Part shown: positions 1 through 5,967 of the stretch, piece after piece
How the letters are laid out: the number at the start of each line of letters is the position of its first letter
How positions within the stretch are numbered: the first letter of the stretch is position 1
Assembly (NCBI GenBank): GCA_964599655.1
Contig: CAZRGV010000191.1
Location: 1-9,566, forward strand
Reading direction: 5' to 3'
Length of the DNA stretch: 9,566 nucleotides
DNA from: CAZRGV01 sp964599655
GTDB taxonomy: Bacteria; Planctomycetota; Planctomycetia; Isosphaerales; Isosphaeraceae
Translations under genes and position numbers: made by a program
The notes under the pieces: generated by a model
Seen by the model: the letters and a program-made list of their open reading frames with translations, nothing else
Told to the model about the DNA's origin: nothing
Databases searched by the model: none

Positions 1-195
1 ATCCTCAACGACGACACGCGCACCCACAACGTGCGCATCTACGACAAGCGCCTCGACTACAACTCCGGTGCGCAGGAGCCGCCAAGGACCACGGGCTTTG
101 AGAGGCGGGAGCGACTCGGGCCAGGGCGTGGAATCGACCGCGAGACTCTGATAGCCTGTCGGGCGCGGTCGGTTGGTTGGACGATCCTGGGGTGA
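1..195 (+). CDS. 3' end of an unrecognised protein (5' truncated by window edge)
   Basis: Frame 1 is open from the first base to a TGA at 193-195 (64 residues visible). The first ~27 codons almost all end in C or G and give a sensible peptide (it begins ILNDDTRTHNVRIYDKRL), which supports real coding. After about position 82 the product becomes Arg/Gly-rich and uses codons rare elsewhere here (ATA, AGG, CGA, TGT), so the true C-terminus may lie earlier or a frameshift may be present. The stop overlaps the pyrE ribosome-binding site and lies 16 bp before the pyrE start, which would fit an operon. I do not recognise the family. A secreted beta-rich protein is possible, but nothing visible proves it. 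Confidence 0.42.
   Translation: MLNDDTRTHNVRIYDKRLDYNSGAQEPPRTTGFERRERLGPGRGIDRETLIACRARSVGWTILG
132..174 (+). promoter_or_regulatory. Hairpin upstream of pyrE (possible terminator or attenuator)
   Basis: Positions 132-142 pair with 164-174 over 11 bp, with one G-T pair (core CGACCGCG / CGCGGTCG). The 21-nt loop could add a short GAC/GTC stem. It lies 38-80 nt before the pyrE ATG. No U-tract follows, only a TTGGTTGG run. It could terminate the upstream gene, attenuate pyrE, or be chance in GC-rich DNA. It overlaps the weakly coding tail of the upstream frame. Confidence 0.3.
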
Positions 196-211
196 AGGGA
201 GCTCGGCGAGG

Positions 212-820
212 ATGGTATCCGGATTTGATCGGGGGCGACTGATCGCCCTTCTGACTCGAGACGCCCTTCGGACGGGGGAATTCACGCTGGCCAGCGGGCG
301 GAAGTCGCATTTTTACGTGGATGGCCGCAAGGTGACGCTGTCCGCCGAGGGGGCCTGCCTGGTGGCCTCGGGCGTGCTCGAGGTTCTGGCCGACCGGCTG
401 GACGTGGATGCGGTGGGGGGGCTGACGATGGGAGCCGACCCGATTGTGGGCGCCACTCTGGCGCTGGCCGGCTCGCGAGGCCTGACCGACCTTCGAGGAT
501 TCCTCGTCCGCAAGGAAGCCAAGGGGCACGGGACCGGCCGGCTGATCGAGGGTCCGCTGGAACCGGGCATGACTGTGGCCATCGTCGACGATGTGGCCAC
601 GACGGGCGGCTCGTCGCTCAAGGCGGTGGAGGCCGTGGAGGCGATCGGGGCCCGTGTTTCCTGCGTCATCGCGATGCTCGACCGGCTGGAAGGAGCGGGG
701 CCGCTGTTCGCCGGCCGTGGAATCGACTTCCACGCTCTGGTGTCGATTCGAGACCTGGGTGTCGAGCCGCTGGCGCCGGAACCGCCCGAAGTCAACGAGT
801 TGCCGCCGATCGAGGGGTGA
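212..820 (+). CDS. pyrE: Orotate phosphoribosyltransferase (PyrE)
   Basis: This cytosolic enzyme of de novo pyrimidine synthesis transfers the ribose-5-phosphate of PRPP to orotate, giving OMP. The 202-residue product has the normal family length. The PRPP-binding signature VDDVATTGGS is at residues 125-134, with the two Asp at 126-127. The catalytic loop RKEAKGHGTG is at 100-109 (Arg100, Lys101, Lys104, His106). An N-terminal SGRKSHFYVDGRKVTL segment at 28-43 matches the orotate/PRPP contact region of the family, and GGLTMGADPIVGA at 69-81 is also conserved. The ATG at 212 is chosen because AAGGGAG (195-201) sits 10 nt before it. An in-frame TTG at 173 would add 13 residues of no family character. 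It is followed 34 bp later by the next gene, so it likely leads or sits within a short operon. Confidence 0.96.
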   Translation: MVSGFDRGRLIALLTRDALRTGEFTLASGRKSHFYVDGRKVTLSAEGACLVASGVLEVLADRLDVDAVGGLTMGADPIVGATLALAGSRGLTDLRGFLVRKEAKGHGTGRLIEGPLEPGMTVAIVDDVATTGGSSLKAVEAVEAIGARVSCVIAMLDRLEGAGPLFAGRGIDFHALVSIRDLGVEPLAPEPPEVNELPPIEG

Positions 821-839
821 CCGGCCGCGGCTTCGAGCC

Positions 840-845
840 AGGAGG
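840..845 (+). promoter_or_regulatory. Shine-Dalgarno AGGAGG that decides a TTG start
   Basis: A perfect AGGAGG ends 9 nt before the TTG at 855. There is no ATG or GTG in this frame at a suitable distance, and the frame upstream of 855 overlaps pyrE with an Arg-rich, non-protein-like translation. This site therefore fixes the start of the next gene at TTG. Confidence 0.7.
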
Positions 846-854
846 CGGAAACCC

Positions 855-1559
855 TTGGAAACGACCCTGCATCGTCAGCTCAAGACCCTGTACGGACCCG
901 ATCGTGGCGGGCGATCGGAAGTGGTGGTCGACGGGTTTCGGATCGACGCGGTCGGGCCCGACGGCGAGCTGATCGAGGTGCAGTCCGGTCCGCTCGGTCC
1001 GCTCCGTGGCAAGCTCGATCGCTTGCTGTCGTCGGGCCATCGGGTCCGCGTGGTCAAGCCAGTCGTAACGCGCCGACGAGTGATCCAACGCGCCCGGCGC
1101 AACGGCCCGGACCTCTCCGATCGGCGTAGTCCCTGGCGAGGCGCCCTGACCGACGTTTTCGACGACTTCATCGGCCTGGCGCCCCTTTTTCCCCGCCCTG
1201 CCCTCCAGGTCGACGTGCTCGACGTCGCGATCGGCGAAGTGCGTGTTCCCCAACGTCGTCGCCGTCGCGGTTACGTGGTGGCGGACCGTATTTTGCTTAA
1301 CATAGATTCGCAAATCACGCTTAATCAAGCCGATTGTCTCTGGAACCTGCTTCCGGACGGGCTGCCGGATCGATTTACAACGCGTGATCTGGCGGACAGG
1401 ATGGGTCGATCGCTGGCGTTCTCGCAGCGGGTGGCGTATTGTTTGCGTCTGAGCGGCGCGGCGATGGAAACGGGTAAATTAGGCAACTGGCGGGTTTATC
1501 TTCGAGCGAGACGCGAGCAACCTTGTTCTGGACGGGAGGTGGTCTGTGGGCGTTCTTGA
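855..1559 (+). CDS. Unrecognised protein: PD-(D/E)XK-like motif plus winged-helix-like C-terminus
   Basis: This 234-residue soluble protein has no signal peptide or membrane segment. I do not recognise a named family. Residues 20-75 resemble a PD-(D/E)XK nuclease core: Glu22, then a beta hairpin with Asp31 (GFRIDAV), then IEVQ at 40-43 with Glu41 and Gln43. Gln replaces the usual Lys, as some family members do. A helix (RGKLDRLLSS, 51-60) and a strand (HRVRVVKPV) follow. A basic stretch RVPQRRRRRGY is at 130-140. Residues ~157-218 (from LNQADCLWNLLP to GKLGNWRVYLRA) read like a winged helix, so DNA or RNA binding is a fair inference. The TTG start is set by AGGAGG. It lies between pyrE and the SDR gene and overlaps the latter by 14 nt. 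A regulator or nucleic-acid-handling role is possible; catalysis is unproven. Confidence 0.75.
   Translation: METTLHRQLKTLYGPDRGGRSEVVVDGFRIDAVGPDGELIEVQSGPLGPLRGKLDRLLSSGHRVRVVKPVVTRRRVIQRARRNGPDLSDRRSPWRGALTDVFDDFIGLAPLFPRPALQVDVLDVAIGEVRVPQRRRRRGYVVADRILLNIDSQITLNQADCLWNLLPDGLPDRFTTRDLADRMGRSLAFSQRVAYCLRLSGAAMETGKLGNWRVYLRARREQPCSGREVVCGRS
1534..1540 (+). promoter_or_regulatory. Shine-Dalgarno GGGAGGT for the SDR gene, inside the preceding gene
   Basis: GGGAGGT lies 5 nt before the GTG at 1546 and within the last codons of the upstream gene. It supports the GTG start and translational coupling between the two genes. Confidence 0.65.
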
Positions 1560-2325
1560 TCGGTTCCGGCTCGACGGCCGTCGCGCCTGTATCACGGGGG
1601 GGAGCCGTGGGCTGGGGTTTTCCATGGCGAAGGGGCTGGCCGAGGTGGGCGCGGATTTGGTCCTGGTCGGGAGGGACGAGGAGGCGCTCAAGGCGGCGAA
1701 GGCCTCACTGGCGGAGACGGGCCGGACGGTGGAGATTCTTTCGGCCGATGTGGGCGAGCCGACGGCGAGTGAGGCCGCCGCGCACCGGGTGGTCGAGCAA
1801 TGGGGGCCGATCGACATTCTCATCAACAATGTCGGCGGCCGTCGGATCGACGTGCCGACCGAAACGCTCGAGCTGGCCGACTGGCAGCGGATCATGGACC
1901 TGAACCTGACGAGCGCCTTTCTCTGGTCGAAGGTGGTCGGCGGGTCGATGCTCGCTCGAGGCTGGGGCCGCGTGATCAACGTGGCGTCGATCTCGGGGAT
2001 GATCGCCAACCGAGGGATCACGGGGCGGACCTACGAGACCTCGAAGGCCGCGATGATCCAGTTTACCCGAGCCCTGGCCGCCGACTGGGCCACCCGGGGC
2101 GTCACGGTCAACGCCATCGCGCCGGGAGGGTTCCTCACCGACCCCAACCGCCGCTGGTTCGCCGATCGCCCTGAATTGCGGGATACCTTCGAGAGCATGA
2201 TTCCGATGGGCCGTCTGGGCGAGCCCGACGAACTGGCTCCGCTGGCTGTTTACCTCGCGAGCGAGGCCTCGTCGTACATGACGGGCGCGACGCTCGTCAT
2301 CGACGGCGGGTACACGGTCTGGTGA
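1546..2325 (+). CDS. Short-chain dehydrogenase/reductase (SDR), classical type
   Basis: This 259-residue cytosolic NAD(P)(H)-dependent oxidoreductase has the usual length of classical SDRs. The Rossmann glycine motif TGGSRGLG is at 17-24, NNVGG (NNAG-type) at 94-98, and the structural Asn at 120. The catalytic triad is Ser150, Tyr163 and Lys167 (YETSK). Residues 190-260 carry the family's VNAIAPGGFLT segment and the terminal MTGATLVIDGGYTVW. Arg43 after the second beta strand favours NADP(H), which is an inference. The sequence resembles gluconate 5-dehydrogenase, glucose 1-dehydrogenase and 3-oxoacyl-ACP reductase-like members. These cannot be told apart by motif, so substrate is left open. 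It starts with GTG behind GGGAGGT and overlaps the upstream gene by 14 nt. A strong hairpin follows its stop. Confidence 0.95.
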   Translation: MGVLDRFRLDGRRACITGGSRGLGFSMAKGLAEVGADLVLVGRDEEALKAAKASLAETGRTVEILSADVGEPTASEAAAHRVVEQWGPIDILINNVGGRRIDVPTETLELADWQRIMDLNLTSAFLWSKVVGGSMLARGWGRVINVASISGMIANRGITGRTYETSKAAMIQFTRALAADWATRGVTVNAIAPGGFLTDPNRRWFADRPELRDTFESMIPMGRLGEPDELAPLAVYLASEASSYMTGATLVIDGGYTVW

Positions 2326-2351
2326 GCGTCGTGCGAGAACCCGGAACACGG

Positions 2352-2382
2352 CCACGGCCGCTTCGCGAGGAAGCGGCCGTGG
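2352..2382. terminator. Bidirectional hairpin terminator between convergent genes
   Basis: CCACGGCCGCTT (2352-2363) is perfectly complementary to AAGCGGCCGTGG (2371-2382), giving a 12-bp stem and a 7-nt loop. It lies 27 nt after the SDR stop and 28 nt beyond the end of the convergent haem-protein gene. No U-tract follows on either strand, so it is a hairpin-type terminator or transcript-end stabiliser rather than a classical intrinsic terminator. The near-central position suits both genes. Confidence 0.7.
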
Positions 2383-2409
2383 AATCCATCGTCCTTCACT
2401 GAGATCGAC

Positions 2410-5400
2410 TTATCTCGATCCAGCCTTTGCCTCCGGCGATCCGGGGAGCCGCTTCGCGTTCGGGTCGCCTGGGGGCTTGTCGAGCGCGAGGTAGGCGAAC
2501 AGGTCAGCGATTTCCTGGGGGCTGAGTTGGGTCTCGATATCTTCAGGCATCAACGAGAGCGGATTTGTTTTCATTTCCTCGACTTCGGCTCGGGGGATCG
2601 TCTCGACCTTCCCGCCCTGGATCTTGAGGATGACGCGTTCCTTGCTGTCCTCGGCGAGCAGGCCGGTCAGAACCCGGCCGTCGGTCGTGGCGACCGTTGT
2701 GGCCTGATAACCCTGTCCGATGACGAGGCTGGGGTCGAAGACGTTCGAGATGAGCTGATCGAAGTCGTTCCGGCCGTTGAGGGTGATGTCGGGTCCGACA
2801 TCCTGCCCTTCGCCGTAGATCTTGTGACACTGAGCGCAGAGCTTCTGGAAGACGGCCTGGCCGGCGTTCGGGTCGCCCGAGGTCTTGTGCAGGAAATTCC
2901 GCATCTGGCCGACGACCAGCTCGCGCTGTTCGTTCCGGCCCTGGCGGATGGAGCCCCAGATCGCCTTGATCTTGTCGGCGATGTCTCGGTCCCTGCTGGC
3001 CTGGAGGCGGCGGAGTTGATTGACGTTCAAGGCCGAGGTCGGAATGGCCTTGGCCTCGACCGCCGCGATCAGTGCCCGGCTCCAGGCGGGCCGCTGGGTC
3101 AGGAGCTCGATGGCCTTTGGTTTCAGGACGGGCTCCATGTCGGGGTAGGAGGTCAGCACGACCTGAGCGATTCGAGCATCGTCGAGCGGTCCGATCGCGG
3201 CGAGAACGCGACCCCGGAACTCGGCCGAGCCGTCGCGGTTCGACAGCATGCGGGCGACCTCACCGACCACGCCCGCATCGCGGGTGGAAATCAAGACGTC
3301 GAGCGCCTGAAGGCGATTGTTCTCGTCGGCCTTGTCCGAGGCGAACATCGAGCGGACGACATTCAGCGCGTTGGCATCGCCCCAGGCGGCGGCCAGCTCG
3401 GCGTAATCCTTGCGGAGCGGCGAACCACCTTCGCCAAGCGCCTTGTGAACCATCGGGGTGAGCCGCTCGCGCACGCCGTTGAGCCGCTCCCCTTGGAGCC
3501 GGCCTTGCCGCACTTGCTCGGTGAGGGTATCGAGGCAGGCGCGATGGATTGCGTCGTCTCCCAACTGCTCAAGTGCTAGGATGATCAAACGAGCGATTGT
3601 GCCGGCGTCGGTCGATCCGGCGGCGATCGCGCGCTCCAGGATGCGCGGCATGAGCGCGGCGAGTTGTGGCGACCGGAGCGTGTCGTGGCTCTTGGTCAGC
3701 TCGACCAGCCGGGCGACCGTGGCGGGCTCGTCGAGCATCGGGTGGAGGTTCTGCCAGACGACGTGCGGCATCAAGGGGTCTTGACTCTTCGAAAGGATTT
3801 CGAGAAGCAACGTCAAGGGTTCAACGGCCTTGAGCTTCCGCGCCGCGATGGCGACCTGCAACCGCACATCGGGCGAGGCATCGCCGGTCATCGAGGTCAG
3901 CTTCGCTCGCACGTTCTCCTCGACCTTGCCCATGTTTCCCGCCGCGCGGACGCCCCAGGCCCGGAACGTGGCGTCGGAATGGTTCAACAGCGCGAGGTGA
4001 AACGTCGGGTCCAGTGACCCTGATGCCACGAGGGCCCAGAGCCCGTGGATTCTGGCCTTGCGAGCGGACGAGTCGTCGAGAACGAGCGACTTGAGCGCGG
4101 CCCTGGTTGTCGGGCTGGCCTTGCCGTTCAGCAGCCGTTCGGTCAAGAGCCGCTGGGCGATGTCGCGGTCGTAGACGTTGGGGCTGCCGAGGTGCTGGAT
4201 CAGGGTCGCGTCCGACTCTCTGGCCAGGTCGAAGCCCGCGCGTCGGGGCGTGTTCTTGTAGCGGACGCGGTAGAGGCGGCCCTTCAGGCGGTCGATGCCC
4301 GCGGGGTCGCGATTGGCGTCCTGATAGCAGTGGTAGCGGTCGTACCAGTCGAGGATGTAGAGGCAGCCGTCGGGGCCGGTCTTCTGCACGACGGGCATGA
4401 ACCAGGCGTCGTTGGCTGAGAGAAAGTCGGGGGTTGCCTCGGCCTTGTACGTGGAGCCGTCGCGTTCGAGGCGGTCCACGTTGACGCAGTTACCGTGGAT
4501 ATTGCCCATGAAGAGCTTTCCGCGGTACGCCTCGGGATAGGCCGCGCTATCGAAGTAGTGAATGCCGCAGTACGCGGCCTTCTGGTGCTTGTGGTCGACG
4601 ATCGAGCCCATTGGCCAGGTGAAGGGCGGGTATGGCCCTCCTTGGCGGATGTAGTAGGCGCTCTCCACCAGATGCCAGAGGTGGTCGATCACGCAGGCAC
4701 TGGCGAAGAAGTCACCATTCTCATTGATGGCGATGCCCCAGGGGTTGCTGGTCCCCTCGCAGAAGAGCTCGAAGTCTCGGGTCTTGGGATGGATGCGGAA
4801 GATGGCGCAGGTGAAGTCATAGGTCTTGCCGCGATAGGTGACGTGGCTGCGGTTGAACACGCCGTTCCAGCCGTAGAGCCAGCCGTCGGGCCCCCAGGTC
4901 AGGCTATTGGGCAGTTCGTGGGTATCGTCGCGACCAAAGCCGGTGACGATCACCTGTGGCGGGCCATCGGGCTTGAGGTCGCCATCGGCATCGGGAATGA
5001 AGAGGATATCCGGCGCGTTGGCAACCCAGACGCCCCCGTGGCCGACGGCGACGCCCGAGGGGATATTTAGGCCCTCGATGAAGATGGTAAACGTGTCCGC
5101 CTTGCCGTCGCCGTCGGTGTCTTCGAGCACCTTGACGCGGTCACGGCCCGGACCCGGCTCGCGTCGAGGGTATTCGAGGCTCTCGGTGATCCAGATGCGC
5201 CCTTTGGCGTCGAAGGTCATGGCCACCGGGTTGACGATGTTGGGCTCACTGGCCACAAGCTCCACCGAGAACCCCTCGGGGACGGTCATCCTGGCGATGG
5301 CCTCTTGCGGGGAGAGGGCGGGGCCTGGCGGCCTGTCCTGGGCGTGGGGGATGACCTCGCTGGGCTTCTGAGCCTGGGCCATGTCAACCGGTTGCGCGAT

Positions 5401-5445
5401 CAGGGCGGCCACGAGCGCGGCCGCGACGGCGAGATTCTTCAGCAT
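2410..5445 (-). CDS. PVC-type dehydrogenase with HEAT-like repeats and C-terminal haem-binding (CxxCH) domain
   Basis: This exported 1011-residue protein has the architecture typical of planctomycetes. The signal peptide is residues 1-25 (MLKN, hydrophobic core, probable cleavage after AQA). The N-terminal membrane-bound-dehydrogenase-like propeller domain (TIGR02604 type) spans ~50-395, starting at VPEGFSVELVASEP. It includes NPWGIAINENGDFFAS (~234-249) and two calcium-loop-like Asp-rich motifs at 109-118 and 152-160. Helical HEAT-like repeats fill ~405-830. A haem-binding cytochrome c domain (TIGR02603 type) covers ~857-995, with CAQCH at 870-874 and a likely distal ligand Met966 in SLMPE. 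It probably oxidises a sugar-like substrate in the periplasm and passes electrons to the haem, but the substrate is unknown. The ATG at 5445 is chosen because it begins the signal peptide and has GGAG (5455-5458) 9 nt upstream. An in-frame extension to 5616 lacks protein character. Confidence 0.95.
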   Translation of the reverse strand: MLKNLAVAAALVAALIAQPVDMAQAQKPSEVIPHAQDRPPGPALSPQEAIARMTVPEGFSVELVASEPNIVNPVAMTFDAKGRIWITESLEYPRREPGPGRDRVKVLEDTDGDGKADTFTIFIEGLNIPSGVAVGHGGVWVANAPDILFIPDADGDLKPDGPPQVIVTGFGRDDTHELPNSLTWGPDGWLYGWNGVFNRSHVTYRGKTYDFTCAIFRIHPKTRDFELFCEGTSNPWGIAINENGDFFASACVIDHLWHLVESAYYIRQGGPYPPFTWPMGSIVDHKHQKAAYCGIHYFDSAAYPEAYRGKLFMGNIHGNCVNVDRLERDGSTYKAEATPDFLSANDAWFMPVVQKTGPDGCLYILDWYDRYHCYQDANRDPAGIDRLKGRLYRVRYKNTPRRAGFDLARESDATLIQHLGSPNVYDRDIAQRLLTERLLNGKASPTTRAALKSLVLDDSSARKARIHGLWALVASGSLDPTFHLALLNHSDATFRAWGVRAAGNMGKVEENVRAKLTSMTGDASPDVRLQVAIAARKLKAVEPLTLLLEILSKSQDPLMPHVVWQNLHPMLDEPATVARLVELTKSHDTLRSPQLAALMPRILERAIAAGSTDAGTIARLIILALEQLGDDAIHRACLDTLTEQVRQGRLQGERLNGVRERLTPMVHKALGEGGSPLRKDYAELAAAWGDANALNVVRSMFASDKADENNRLQALDVLISTRDAGVVGEVARMLSNRDGSAEFRGRVLAAIGPLDDARIAQVVLTSYPDMEPVLKPKAIELLTQRPAWSRALIAAVEAKAIPTSALNVNQLRRLQASRDRDIADKIKAIWGSIRQGRNEQRELVVGQMRNFLHKTSGDPNAGQAVFQKLCAQCHKIYGEGQDVGPDITLNGRNDFDQLISNVFDPSLVIGQGYQATTVATTDGRVLTGLLAEDSKERVILKIQGGKVETIPRAEVEEMKTNPLSLMPEDIETQLSPQEIADLFAYLALDKPPGDPNAKRLPGSPEAKAGSR

Positions 5446-5521
5446 CGTCGTCCACTCCGAAGCGTGCCTCGTCCCCAAAGGCGGGATGCTCGGCCCGTCT
5501 GGATCGGGCTGGGGAACTTCG

Positions 5522-5550
5522 AGTATTTCGTCCTGACCCTCCGAACGCAA
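5522..5550 (-). promoter_or_regulatory. Weak candidate sigma70-like promoter for the haem-protein gene
   Basis: On the minus strand TTGCGT (5545-5550) and AATACT (5522-5527) are separated by 17 bp. They match the consensus at 3 of 6 and 4 of 6 bases. A start here would give a leader of about 70 nt. This is weak, and planctomycete promoters are poorly defined. Confidence 0.22.
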
Positions 5551-5622
5551 GCCGGTCTCGGCGTCGAGACGACACCGGTCGGAGGCGGTCCGGTGCTGGA
5601 GAGCTGGCGACTTCATGATCGA

Positions 5623-5702
5623 GGATTGAGGCGACAGAGTCCCGACCCGGCGGCAAAGGGCGGTTGCCGGGTCGGAACATGGCGACGTGTCGGATTGAGG
5701 CG
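5623..5702. repeat. Pair of 11-bp direct repeats (GGATTGAGGCG) flanking a hairpin
   Basis: GGATTGAGGCG occurs at 5623-5633 and again at 5692-5702, in the same orientation, 69 bp apart start to start. The hairpin at 5642-5675 lies between them. The pair sits in the 265-bp intergenic stretch between the patatin gene end and the haem-protein start. It could be a protein-binding pair or chance; nothing suggests a mobile element. Confidence 0.35.
5642..5675 (-). terminator. Hairpin downstream of the patatin-like gene
   Basis: CCGACCCGGC (5642-5651) pairs perfectly with GCCGGGTCGG (5666-5675). The stem is 10 bp and the loop 14 nt; a shifted register with a bulged GGC adds two A-T pairs. It lies 36-69 nt past the minus-strand stop at 5711, which suits transcription termination of that gene. 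No U-tract follows. It also lies upstream of the weak promoter candidate for the haem-protein gene. Confidence 0.5.
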
Positions 5703-5710
5703 CAATCTTA

Positions 5711-5945
5711 TCAGTGCGGACTGGGATGCTCTTTCCGGCCGTTGGTTCTCTGAGGTTCGTGATCGGTCGAGCAGATGTCGACCAGTTCCTTCAGAGTCCA
5801 GGCGAAGGCGTCTCGGAGGGTTGGGCTGGGGTCGGTCAGGATGCCGGTGATGGTGGTGACGAGGGCGTTGGCCTCGGGGCCGTAGTGTCGCAGCAGAGCG
5901 GCGACCTCGGCCTGACGGTGCGGCCGGACGGCCCGGGCGCGCCGA
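5711..5945 (-). CDS. Probable C-terminal segment of the patatin-like gene beyond the sequence gap
   Basis: From the gap to the stop at 5711-5713 one minus-strand frame gives a protein-like, helical 77-residue sequence. It includes AEVAALLRHYGPEANALVTT and TLRDAFAWTLKELVDIC. The other frames here are Arg/Pro-rich and look non-coding. This frame has no start codon with a ribosome-binding site, so its beginning lies in or beyond the gap. The simplest reading is that it continues the phospholipase gene: the frames join if the true gap length is a multiple of three. A separate small gene starting inside the gap cannot be excluded. I recognise no domain in the segment. Confidence 0.65.
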
Positions 5946-5967
5946 NNNNNNNNNNNNNNNNNNNNNN
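5946..5967. other. Assembly gap of 22 N
   Basis: This run of undetermined bases lies inside coding sequence. The left flank is very GC-rich and partly self-complementary (GGCCCGGGCGCGCCGA), a typical cause of sequencing or assembly failure. The stated length is not a multiple of three and is probably an estimate. Confidence 0.97.

Noticed and set aside
5..733. Minus-strand open frame opposite pyrE
   Set aside because: It is antisense to a certain gene, Arg/Pro/His-rich, with no domain.
1285..1330. AT-rich pocket inside the nuclease-like gene as a possible internal promoter or insertion
   Set aside because: The reading frame runs through it with a sensible peptide, and no promoter pair or repeat boundary is visible.
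2527..3579. Long plus-strand open frame opposite the haem-protein gene
   Set aside because: It lies entirely antisense to a well-supported gene with recognised domains. High GC at third codon positions commonly creates such open frames, and it has no recognisable motif.
5446..5616. 57-residue N-terminal extension of the haem protein
   Set aside because: It would bury the signal peptide inside the protein and covers the intergenic stretch. The ATG at 5445 has its own ribosome-binding site.
5613..5945. Read-through of the patatin frame across the N run to a stop at 5613
   Set aside because: The resulting tail is Arg/Pro-rich and non-protein-like, while another frame over the same bases is clearly better coding. 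The stated gap length is unreliable.
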